Source: Himantopus leucocephalus
Taxonomy: Eukaryota > Chordata > Aves > Charadriiformes > Recurvirostridae
Reading direction: 5' to 3'
Length of the DNA stretch: 64,000 nt
NCBI GenBank assembly: GCA_003993805.1
Contig: RSEF01000004.1
Coordinates: 71,380,879 to 71,444,878 of the forward strand
Shown here: positions 1 to 11,500 of the stretch, in pieces
How the letters are laid out: each line of letters starts with the position of its first letter
Position numbering within the stretch: the first letter of the stretch is position 1
Notes under the pieces: model-generated
The model's database searches: none
What the model saw: the letters and a program-made list of their open reading frames with translations, nothing else
Told to the model about the DNA's origin: nothing
Program-made: the position numbers and the translations under genes

Positions 1-3000
1 GGAATGTGCAGACTTTGTGATGGTCTCAGCACTGAATTAAAGGGCAGAGACTCTCCTGCGGCAACATCTTAGCAAGCACGGTTACAATAAATGTTGTTTG
101 TTGTAAAAATGGAAAGAATTTTGCAAACATTAGGCTTATTAGACATCTGCTTTTGTGAAGCGGAGATCAGAGCTTGGAGCTCATTCTTTTGCAAGAGGTA
201 TCAGAGAACTCAAAATGCTTTACAAGAGGAGGCAACTTCCATTCTTTCCATCTCCAGATGTGGACACCATGGCAGAGGTGATGGTTATCTAGCATCCCAG
301 GGGCATGGCTGGAGGCAAAGCTCAGAGCAGGAGCCCACACCAGCTGTCCCACCGAGACACTTGACCCCAGGCCAAGGGAGGAAAAGGCTGTGGGAGATTT
401 GGGGTATGATTGGAGGAAACAGCGCATTCCGAAAAACAAGATCAGAGGCTTATTCAAGATAAATGGCATTTTGAAGCCTTTAAGTCAAAATACAAATTCA
501 GCCAGCTAACTGATTAGTGTTGGAGCTAGTAAGGATTTTGTTTACTAAAAAAATTATAACATCTGATCAAAGCTGAGTGTGGGGAAACAGAAATGACTGA
601 TTTCTCCTCCCTGCACTGGCCTGACTCAGAGCACCTTCTCATTCAACCCAGAATCATGAGACAAGGAGAAAAAAGAAAGAACCCCTGAACTGGGATGCCA
701 GACCCCATACTCTTTACCTGGGACCCCTATCCACGCTTCAGTCCCATCCCTGCAAGTCTGAGGGCATAAACGGGCTGTCAGGATGGATGAAGGCAAAACA
801 TCGTGTGAAAGTTTTGTGCTATGGTACAACCACAGACTTTGCTTGTTCCACTGGAGAGCTTGCTACACTCACATAATGGTAGTAATAATAGTAAAAACCT
901 CCATGGACTGTCGGGTCCAAACCAAATCGTTTCTAACCCTTGCAGTCTTCTATTATTCTCTTATTGCTAGGTATAAACCACCCTGCGGTAGGGAGAAAGA
1001 TAGCATATTTCAATAATTGTGTGCCCTGCCAAGGCTGATATATATTCTCGTTCACATATCGTCTTGTTTCTGTGTAAACCCATGGGCTTTTTTCCATTAT
1101 GGGCTTTCTTCCAACATCGGGCTGTTGCACTGGCTAGCAAGTAGCTGAATTCCTAAAAATATTGACAAGGAACATGTCAATGCCCATGTGTAGTGGTACC
1201 AAACAGATCTCATGCCAGAGCCATAACCTTTTTAAACAGAAAGGACCAGCTGGAAAGCCCTTTGGAGCCGGTCGGGGCTCCTCGCTAGCCGACGCTGGGC
1301 TTTGTGGCCAAGGACCTGGACCCTTTCCTCCCCAAGCACTCTCACTCCACCAACCTAATTACTTCAGCAGATACAAAGTGGTTCCAGAGACCATATATTT
1401 TCTCTCGGACACACATAAGCAGTCCCTAATGATTTCCATGGCATATTGCTATTTTTACATCCTCTTCATTTTTCAAGTGTAAAGAGAAGTCATCTAAGTA
1501 GCCAACAAAGTGTGATGAAAGGATCAATTTCAGGCAGATTTTTGCAGCATGAGATGTATCTGTATGAAGACCTGGCATTATATCCTGCCACCCCCCTGGA
1601 GAATCATCTGCAAACATCCCTAGGCAACACCTTTTCCTTTTTTTGTACAGTTAAAGGCTGCCTGGAACAAATCTTATTCTGTCCCTTCCCTATAGCTATG
1701 AATGGACTCAGCAGCCTGTATAACCACGCAGAACTTCTAGCTCTCGCTTATGGCCTTTGTAAATCCATCCCAACCCATCCCTGTTTTGCTGGTCCTGGCA
1801 GCTGAAGTCCCCCTGGGTTTTCGCTGGCCCCTTTCTCGCTTTCTTATCTGCTCTTCGCTCTTCGTGCATGAGTGCTTCTCTCACATACCTTGTGGCTAGA
1901 GCTGCATTCGCCTCTGTCACCCCTCACCAAGTGCCCTCAGGATATGGCTATTATTAATTGTTTGCCATGCCTCATACAAGGAACCTTTCTTTGAGGACAA
2001 ACCCTATACTGAACCCAGACAAGACAAACGAGGACATCAACTCCTGCCTGAGCTAGTGTCTTGAAGATAAAGGGAGAGCTTCTGCAAAGAGGTTTCTGTG
2101 TACATCGGTCAAGGAACGAAAATGTCCGAGAGGGTTTTCCAAGATGTGCAGGTATTTGGAATGGTTCAAACATTAAAATGGAAATGCAGTTAGTATTTTG
2201 GATGAGTCGTCTTTCAGTCATTGTGCTTGAATGATTTCACGTTTTCATCCATCAGGTGACGAATTTGTCAAAACAAGGCAAAAATATATGAGCATAACAT
2301 CCATGGTAGAAAGACAGCATGTATTGCAGTGGAGCCTAATGCCAAGCGGAGGATTTATGTACAAGAAGAAAGTTTTGCTGTTGCCAAATAGCTAGTCCTA
2401 TAAACTGATCCAGTTAAACTAACATAAAAGGTTCTTTTTACACCCTTTTTTTTCCAATGCAAAAATAGCTTCTTATAGTTTGAAATACATTTGTTCCAAA
2501 TGTATCTAAAAGACTGAGCCTGTGGCAGGTTCCACAGCATTTCACCGGCAGCAAGAGAGATAACCGCGAAGAGCTGTGTAACCACCTTGTGCTTCCTGAG
2601 CTCTGGAGCCAAATTATGCCACAAAATGAAGCAAAACGGCATGTCACACACCAGAGAATCAAACAATACTTGGAATGATACAAGGATCGTACTTGGCAGG
2701 AAAACCTTAAAGCAACTTCACTAGCTAAGCATCCCGTATTGTTGTAATTCATCCAATTACCAATTCTGCTATTGCTGCCTCAAAACAAAAATGGCTAAAA
2801 TGCTCTTCTGAGAGGATACATTTATCATACCTGGAGTTTGGCAAAAGAAAGTATTATCCACTCTTAGATTTATAAATTCTCTGAGATAGTTTCAATGTGG
2901 AAAAGCAAAATCTTCTTCCAATATAGACATCTACTCTATTTACTTTTCTGTCAGCCCCAGAATTCTGCAAAGCAGAATACAGTTTCCCTGGAGTAGAGCC

Positions 3001-4776
3001 CAGCAAAGAATTGGTGAATAGTTTATATTTTAAAACAGTGCCTTAAGTCTCTGTTATTAGCTATGCATTTGGAATAGGACATTTCCTGAGTCCTCATTTA
3101 CTGCCATAGCATTACAACACTAAATCAAGCTTTAGGTTTTTGTTTGCTTGTTACTTTGGGAATTTTCCTCATTTAAAGGTATATTGCTTTGTTCTAAGGA
3201 GAGGGGAAAAAAGACAAAGAACAAAAGACTCTTGTTTTGAAGGAGGAAATACAGCATTAGCGGTTGCATTGCATGTGTAATAGAATAAATACATAGAATG
3301 TGTACCACTTCACATGTATAATTTAATTTGTAGGTGGGTTTTCTATTCTCAGAAATAAATAATATTATCCCCTTTAGTTTTCTGTTAGAGAATCAAGAAT
3401 AATTTAAAATCATGAAAATCAGTATTACAGTAGATGTACATACAGAAAGAGACTTGCACAGAACGTTTTGAAAAGAAATACTGCGTCTATCAAAGGAAAT
3501 TATTCCCTTCATATTTTAATTTAAGTACAGCATTTGGGAGGGTTTGGATTTAAGCATGTTGGATTTCTTTTACTTTGGATGCATTAATTTTTTTTCTTCC
3601 TTTTTCTGTAGCCTGCATTCTTTTGGAGTGTCAGGGGCTGCAATTTGTTTCACTAAAGCCAAAAATGTGGTTTTGCTTTGTATACTTAGCACTAGTTTCT
3701 ATGTAAGATACACACTGGACAAATCTCAAGTAAAGGTCTCTTCCAGCAGAAGGTCAGACGCTTGGTGCCTTTTCCATATGTTCTGAACTGCGTTGCTGGC
3801 TGGCTGTGTGTTGAAAAGGAGCTTTGAGTAAGAAATCGAGTCCTCCTTGCACATCTGGAAATGTTGATGGTCAGTTAGATTTTAAAGCATTATGGTCATT
3901 CTCCACAGCAAAGATTCAACATACCTTCCAGGCAAAAGCAGTGATTTCCAAATGCTCATGACATTCCAGTGGTCATTTGAAATGAAGAGAGAAAGGATTT
4001 TAAAAAACCTAACAAATGACCTTACACCCTTCAGAGTCCCTGTGTGCTCCTGCCAGTGTCTAAACTTTTACATTGCTATTGCAGCAAAACAAAACACTTT
4101 TGTTGTTGTTTTTTACAGTGACTTCAAATAGTCAATATGATTTACATCATGAAGCTCATCCTGAAAAAATTAAGGAAAAAGGAAGACAGAAAAACATTCT
4201 CAGGCAAGAAGAAAGCCCTGTGTTTCTTTAAGAACCTGAAGACAAATGCGGCTGAAGTGAAACAAACAAATTGTCCTATATGCCCTTAACTTAATGAAAA
4301 GATATTGTGCTTCTGAAGATGAGAATATCTATGGAGATAAAATCTCTTTTATTCACAAAGTACTGTGTTTTATGTACATGGCTCTTACAAAATCTTTCAT
4401 TTCAAGAAAGCATTGTATGTTTATCTAGTCTCCTGGAATACAGAGAAGGGACATATGGTGAGCGGTTTTGGACCATCAATCAGATTCTAGTTCATCAGTC
4501 AAATCTGTGCAATGTAAACAGTGTCCAGAAGAGCAAGGTTCTTTCATTTTTTAATATAAATTGTAATATTATTTATTTAAATAGTTTCAGATTTTACATT
4601 GGAAACCTTTTCATTTTTTTCAGTGTGAGGGTTTTACCACCTGACATGCATTCAAGAGAGATAATTTTTCTGAAAAGGGTGGGAAAGCACCTCTAAAAAT
4701 CAAGCTCACTACATCTGGAAATGTAACGTCAGAGGTGGTCAAAACCATTTGTCACTTTAGTTAACTGTTGGTTGAC
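1..4776. other. Non-coding stretch, no gene recognised
   Basis: No recognisable exon, RNA gene or transposon was seen here. The longest open frame (129 codons, plus strand, 4307-4696) is translated from AT-rich DNA. It is rich in Phe, Ile and Leu, shows no domain, and is probably chance. Composition is mixed, with an AT-rich part at about 3100-3560. Read as intergenic or intronic sequence. Confidence 0.6.
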
Positions 4777-4944
4777 TCAAGGCTGCAAGACCCTCCATAC
4801 TTTCCCAAAGGCTCTGCGTTTCATGCTAGGATCAGTGATTCTCACTTCATTTTGCTTGGCCTGCTTGTTGGACTCTTTTAATTTGCCTTTGACATCAAAG
4901 TGGTTTTCCTGAAAAGACTTTATCTTGGTCTGTATTATTTGCAG
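4777..4944 (-). other. Protein-like minus-strand frame, possible exon
   Basis: On the minus strand a frame of 55 codons is open from just after a TAG at 4947-4945 to a TGA at 4779-4777. Inside it a pyrimidine-rich stretch ends in an acceptor-like AG at 4910-4909, so an exon could start at 4908 with Glu-Asn-His-Phe-Asp-Val. The peptide is basic (9 Lys, 4 Arg) and hydrophilic. A weak donor (GTGAGA) follows codon 33. I do not recognise the family. The minus strand is A-rich here, which by itself raises Lys and Asn content. It could be a terminal exon, an eroded pseudogene or chance. Confidence 0.15.
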
Positions 4945-5735
4945 CTAATCTGTTTGTCTGGTTTTCCAGTACTGAAAAACCTACAGCTACCATAGAGCCG
5001 TCATGTTAGAGGAGGCCAATGACTATATTTTGCAGTCAGATAACTGCAACACAACCAGGGAATTTGGGAGCAGACTGACCCTGGTGCCTTGGGAGCCATG
5101 CGGTGTTTGCTCACGTTGTGTCCAGTTGGGTCCAATATTATATTCCTCACATGTAAGATAGACTCTCTTTCTTAAATACTTGCGTTCTTAGATATGGGCA
5201 GGTCCTGCAGGCTTGAGGTCAAATGAAGGATCTGACTTGAGAAAATCTTGATGGATTGAGTTAACTGCTGCTGACTTGCCAAACTGTGGAGAAGGTTATA
5301 AGGCTCTTTATAAGGCTTAGCTGCCACTGCGAGTTTAACAGGTAGCATGAAGCTGGAGACGTGCAGCCTCAGCTACCTGGTCGTAGCTGCAAACAGCAGA
5401 GCAGTAGCCTACAGTGTAGGCAATCCCTCTGGCTTCAGCATGAACACATGCAAAGTTGGCTTCAAAGGCATCAGATCTCTATTGATCCCCGTTTGTGCCA
5501 CTTCCAGTGGATGTAAACCTCAGGTGCAGGTCTTCTAAGGCACAGTGTGTGCTTTGGAGCAGAAAGGTAGTGCCAGCTCTGGACTCAAGACAGTGGTTTC
5601 TGTCTCCTTACCAAAGGTCCTGCTTTGAGGGTCAGGCTCTCTTGTCCCTCTATCCATTTTTATATATGAAATAATTATCTATTAAAAAAACCCAACTAAG
5701 TTTACAGAATGTTTAAAAATCTCTAAAGATAACCC
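4945..5735. other. Non-coding stretch with a doubled TATAAGG motif
   Basis: No gene was recognised. A 10-bp direct repeat, TTATAAGGCT, occurs at 5296-5305 and 5308-5317 and resembles two TATA boxes 12 bp apart. An ATG at 5347 opens a 63-codon frame with no recognisable domain, so a promoter is not supported beyond the motif. Confidence 0.45.
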
Positions 5736-6068
5736 TTAAATTATTGAATAAACTGTTCGAATGCTGTGTAAACTATATTTTAAAATGACCAGTTGTGGTA
5801 AATAATTTGGAGTGTAGATAAACAAGATGGGTATTTTTTTCGGCATGCTAGGCCAATGGTTTGTGAAACATTCTTCAAAACCTCTTGAGAAAATGCTGGA
5901 AGAGACATCGCGGAGCTGCAGGGAAGTGTCAGGGTCCACAGGGCAGGCAGGGTGGAAGATGACACCGGTGAGATCCTCCAGGGCAGTCATTTCAGGGTCT
6001 GAGCCCAGACCACGAATTGCAAAAGAAAACTCTGGGAAGTCAAGGGAAACACAGTCCAGCAAAGTCAT
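5736..6068 (-). other. Protein-like minus-strand frame, possible exon or pseudogene
   Basis: The minus-strand frame is open for 117 codons (6089 to 5736). An acceptor-like sequence, TTTGCTCTCAG, ends at 6069, immediately before an in-frame ATG at 6068-6066. Codons 26 to 75 use mostly C- or G-ending codons (CTG, GAC, GTC, ATC, TTC, CTC), as vertebrate coding DNA often does. The last 40 codons are AT-rich and look non-coding. No good splice donor was found where composition changes; the nearest, AGAG-GTTTTG, is weak. I do not recognise the protein. A shorter plus-strand frame (5827-6072) overlaps and is probably its shadow. Could be an exon, a decayed pseudogene or chance. Confidence 0.2.
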
Positions 6069-8479
6069 CTGAGAGCAAATCTTCCCCAATGCTAAAACTA
6101 GCTACGTAGGGTATGGCTTGGGTGGTGGTGAGGTAGGAAGAAGCTCACCCTGGGCCCCAGTGTCCAGCTTTGGCAGTGGCCTGTGTGACACTCAGAGCTG
6201 GCTTGTCTGGTCTAGTTGTGCCTACAACAGCAACTGTGGTGTAAGGATGGTCACAGCACCCTGTAGATATTCCCTGAGGCTTGTATTTCAGGTGATCTCT
6301 TCCTTTACAAGCTATGGATTGATTTTAAAGGGCTTTAGTGTAATAGGCTTATCCCGGGCCATGTTTAATCCATTAATCTTTTCGACATGCATTAGTTTGC
6401 TAAGAGGCAAGGCCAATTCAGGATGACAGTGAAAAAGAGACCACGTTCAAGTAGTAATTGTTTCCATGTCAAAGACCGAGACCTAATCTGCATAAGGCTA
6501 AGAGATTGCTGTTAAAGTTTAGCATAACTGGGAGCACCGTTAGTATCTCAGGCATTATTTTATCTCACACGTGGCCTGTAGGTCTGAGCTAAATTAAAAA
6601 GCAATTAATTTTCAGCTCTGATTTGCCTCTGGGATTTCCTGAGTGTCCAGCACCTCCAGGCGGATCAGCCTCATTGCTGGCCACCCCAGTGCCAAAGCCG
6701 TTGTTGTTGCCACACAAGGTGAAGAGCCAGCAGGTAAATTCTTGAGAGATGGATGGGATTTCCAAATATAACTCCAGGAAATTTCCTATTATCAAGGATC
6801 TAACCATTTAACGAAGAACAGATGATTGATATTAATCACAGTGAAGTAAACAGGCGATGTTCTTGATTACAGTGTTGTGCCTGTGCTGACTCAGGGCTTG
6901 CTAACGTGTTACGCTGAGACGTTGTTCTTCCAGCTGTACTTTACACTTCACCCGTTGCCAGTAAAGCCCAGTTCCCTTGAGTAATATCGGCATTTACGCT
7001 AGTAAAATTGATTTTAAATTAAATCCCATGACACAAGTACACAAGAGCAAAAGCATGAGAAGACAGAGGGCAAGACTGTGAACTCAGTATCTTGCAGGCA
7101 GTTGTTGGGTGCTTGTGACTTCTAGTCCCGTGCCTCCAGAGCAGGGATCGTGTGTAGGACACCTAGGCTTCCTCATCCAGCTGTGCCCCCGTGTTGCCCA
7201 GGACATGCCTGCTACACCGCTGCAAAGTCCCTCCAGTGCACATGTTCTTACCATAGACATGCTCACTTTGATGCTCGCCCATCAGCATGACAAGGTGGGT
7301 CCATGTTACAGAGCGAGTTGGGAGCAGGGCAGTGTTCCTCCACACAACAACTTACAGGCTGGGGTTAGGGCTCTGCTCGGCTGACCAGATTGGTGGGTTT
7401 GAGTGCCTTCAAACTGAGGACAGAGCAAGATCCAGGCATCCTAGTTCAAGGGAGAGCAGAATGGAAAGTGGCAGGATGCTTGCTTCTCCATCTGTCTCTT
7501 GCCATCCTTTAAAAGAGAGAAGAAGCCTCTGCTGCTTTACAAGGGGCTGTTGTGCCCCTGGCTGTTAGATGCACACTGTGAGCCTCAGCACGCTTGGTAC
7601 CCCAGGGGACTTCAGCAGAGGAGCATCTAGTCCTGGATCCAAGTCCAGCCAAAGCCTTGAAGCAGTGAGCTGGGTGCTACTGGGAAAGCACAGGAGCCCT
7701 AAACGCCTGGAGAGCACAAAGAAGGGGGGAGGCCTGTTGCATTTGGGTGCCTCGAGGTTGGGAGAGTAGCCGAGCAGGGGCTTTGGGGGTTGTCTTCATG
7801 GACTTGGGCTCCCATACATGTCCCAGACCCTGCTCAAGTTGTGAGAGTTCCTCCATCGATCTGAACATAAGTGGCTTGTCCAAGACAGAACAAGTAACCG
7901 TTGCCTGATCTGTTCACGTGGTGCTCAGCACGGTTGATGGTCCTGTCTCTCTGGGCTGAGTAACACAACTTGCTGTGGCTGAGCATTGCAAGAGGCACAC
8001 AACCTGCCCACGAAGGCATCACGTGACAACCCCCAACACGACATTGAGGAGCTGAAAGCTGACTTACACTTCTCGATCCAGGCCTAGAACAGGCAACAAG
8101 GTCCCAGCAAGCCAATGGGGAGAAACATTACCACCACATATCAGAGCCCCATTCCTGTACATTCCTGAGTACAGTACAGCCCATCCTTGCAGAAAATCAC
8201 TTCCGCAATCTGGTTTGTAAAAAAAGACACTAATTTAGCTAATACTGTTGTGTTTCTACTGCGACAGGAGGACAAACACCTCCAAAGTATGGTAAAAACT
8301 CCAGTGTCAACACTGCTTCTTTCCGTGAGCAGGGAACAAGACTGGATGCCTCACACTCAATTCTTGTCAAACAAAACTTCACACACAGCAACGCAGTATG
8401 CCATCATTTATTGTTTCTCCCGGTGCAAGAAGGTTCCCATTTGCTTCGTTATCAGATGTTATTGCTTGGCTTTGATGCT
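6069..8479. other. Non-coding stretch, part possibly regulatory
   Basis: No gene was recognised. The part at about 6330-6610 is unique, contains ATTA/TAAT homeodomain-type cores including CAATTAATT at 6602-6610, and has no repeat character, so it could be a conserved regulatory element. The part at 7080-7880 is more GC-rich, with several overlapping short frames that show no domain. Confidence 0.5.
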
Positions 8480-8532
8480 GTTCCCAGTTAAGTCAATGGG
8501 AGTTTTGTCTTTAACTGCAATGGAGCAGCATT
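8480..8532 (+). repeat. Probable fragment of an ancient amniote interspersed repeat
   Basis: The stretch holds AAGTCAATGGGAGTTTTG followed by AACTGCAATGGAGCAGC. This strongly resembles a near-palindromic motif (TTGACTTCAATGGGAG...) that I recall as widely dispersed and ancient in bird, crocodile and turtle genomes. Here it is diverged and short. I cannot give its family name from memory with confidence. A repeat-masking search with an archosaur library would decide. Confidence 0.4.
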
Positions 8533-11500
8533 ATACCCGTTCCACACTTGTGCTCTTCAAGAGAAGCCTGTTATGACTCTTAGGGGATATTGTGCCTGGG
8601 GTATTGTGGCTGCTCTGCTTTTCAGTTTGTCAGTGTTGTATATCCATTTAGGTTTTAGTTTAGCTATGTTTCAGACACCTCATCCAAACCCACAGGCATT
8701 TGATAACTGAAACGCCTACAGAATTAAAAAGTTGCAATACCTTCTTGCAAAACTGAATCAGCGCATTTGTCAAAGCTTCACTATTAACCATATTATGCTT
8801 TCCATCTGGATGCAGAAACTTTTAAAGAACATATCATATGAACAAATTGATTTGGCAGTCGATTTTCAATAGCCATTAATGAAATGCCTCGTAGACGGAC
8901 CACTGAAAAAATGATGAGCCATTCCTGGGGCTAGATATGCAAACATTCACCCTTAAGCAAGGATGTATTAGTTATCCAGCCAGCTTTGAAAATAGATTGA
9001 CTGTAGCTGTTTTTTAAAACAGCTCCAAAAAGACTGCGAGCACATCTGCTGCATGTTAAACTGGAAAAATTTGGCACCTGAAGAACTGTTACATACAATG
9101 TAAGGACTGTCAGACCCTGCAATATATCCCGCAGCAAGAACTCTGTGCGATGCAAAGCAGGTTTTGTCAGACTCAAGAAGCAATATTAGACTCTGGATAT
9201 AGCAGACAGAATAGAAGCTTGACATGCTGCTTAGGGGGGGGAGCGTAGGCAAAGCGGCTTGCTCAAGCTGCCACTTCTGCTGCAGAAATTAGGCTTTTGA
9301 AACAAGCTGTGGCCTATCCGATTAATCTATGCCAATGGGTAAAAGGGCCTACAGTCCCCTGTTCCTGCTTTGCACTGACTGCTGGATAAAGCCTCCGCAC
9401 CTCCTTCCGTAGGCAGGGTGGGTGGGGAGCTGGCTCCAGGGTGAGGAGCAGGACCAGCCAACCGGTAGGTCCTCCTGCGTGTCACTCAGGGAGCTGGCAG
9501 TGCTGCCTTTCCCTCAAGGAGGGGAGCTGGGAAGCAGATATGATTCAGCTGCAATGATTTATTGAGTTGTACCTAAAACAGAGCTTGTGGCAAAGCTGCA
9601 TTTTAACCCTTGGTTTGCTGATCTCCTAAAATGTGCATCACCTGTTTCGCCCTGGGAGGAGCCCTGTGCTCTCCCTTTGAGGGGAGGACAGTCTCTGCTT
9701 TCCACCTGGGTGCTGCAGGCAGGAGGGATTCTGACGAAAACGGGGAGCTCCTTAGCCTGATGTGATGGTCAGCAGCCCAGAGCAGCTCTGGATGCCCTGT
9801 CCCTGCACCCAAAGGACAGAGCTCCCCTGCTGCTAGCTGGGCTGCTGGTGCCTGGGTGCTCCCCAAACCTCCCTGGCTCCTCACCCACCGCAGTTCAACT
9901 GAAGCACCAGAGGAGACAGCCCCTGAGCAGCTCAGGCTGCAGATGTTCCCTCCAGCAGGTAGGCAGGCTGGCAGGCAGCAGAGGAGCAGAGGGATCTCTC
10001 TGGCTGGCACGGAGGGAACCAAGAGATTGCGTGGCCAGGGATGAGCTTCAGGTAGCAACAGCGAGACAAGAGTGGTGGGAGAGGACCAGGCTGCAGATCT
10101 GGGTGTTTCCCAAGGCGAGTGCCAGAAAATCCAGGTTTCCCTTGCTGATTTCTATGCTGCAGCTGCTCATCACCAACAACAAACCCTGTAGCATTTAATA
10201 CTTTAGGCTTTTGAGTTCCCATATGGAGATGGGAGAGGGAGAGAAGAAAGGGAGTGGGGGCATCTGAGGGTAGCCCAACTTTGTTCCAAGTTTACTGAAG
10301 CGTATTTTGGGACTAGCGCACTGCGCGGGGGACAGAACTTTGACCACAAAATGGCTAAGAGCCCTTTAACAGATTTTACAAAGGGAGTGGTCTGGGAAAG
10401 TTTTAGAAAATGAGAAAATGATGCAACTTTCTCTGGGAGCTAGAAAATTCCAAAATATATGTATACTGTGTATTGAGTACAATGTTTGTTGGTTGTGACT
10501 CACCAGCCACATGAACTTCTATTACCTCAAATCTTCCATGAAACAGGGGGAAAGAGAAACAGGGAAAGTCATCATACTTGTTTTCTGTGTGTGTTTTTTC
10601 TCCTGTCTTTTCCAATCGTTCTGTTTTGGGTTCTGTACATGGAACTGGACTAATCAAATGGAAATACCTGCCATGAAAATACTACAACTTTTAAGGTAAA
10701 GCTGGAAAGCGATGTTGCATCTTCTTGCAAAATTTTCATGTGTTTCTTTCTTTTTTGTATTTGTGTGAAATGTTCACATCAAAAGGGATTTTTTTGGCAT
10801 TGAAGTGTATACGTGCTACTTAGCAGTATTCTAATGGAAGTGTTTGAGTATTGCTCACTTTACCTGCTTAACCAGAGCTGGGCATCTAAGGTTTTACACT
10901 CATAAATCATCTTCGCCATACAAGGTTTCAACTAATTAAGGGCCATCCAACCAAGAAAGAAAAATTTATTTAAGTTGCCAACAGCAAAAAGCTCAAATAT
11001 TGAGAATGAAATATTTGTGAATAGTTCACAGCTGAGAATTATACCTCTAAGGCACTTAGAAGAAATGTCAAATGACAAATATGTGAAATGTTTGCAATTT
11101 GCACTTTCAGGAAGTCAAATCAACTAGACTGCTAATTACAGCCATTTGCCTAATGGTAGTTCAGATCTTCACATGCGGGCTAGAAGCCATCTACTGCAAT
11201 GTCTAAAGACCTTTAAGAGGATTAAAGTTAGGACAGGGAAGTGCAGCTTTGTTTAGCTCTGTTTTCATTGTGCGCAAACTTTAATTTGCTTCTGTATTTT
11301 TTTCTTGATTGCTTTATTTGGGTGGTTTGTTACTACTCCATCCTGGGGCTTTTTGCTTCCCGTAAGCAACACCTGCTGTCGAGAAATCTCTGGGTCCCGT
11401 TGCACGTACATCCTACACTCTTGCGTTTAAGGACTTGTTAGGTCTAATGGAAATCATTTGCTTTGAGTGGTCCTCCCTGTGTACACTAATTTCCATGCAG

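Noticed and set aside
9603..10058. 151-codon minus frame in GC-rich DNA
   Set aside because: GC-rich DNA has few stop codons, and several other phases are open as well. No domain.
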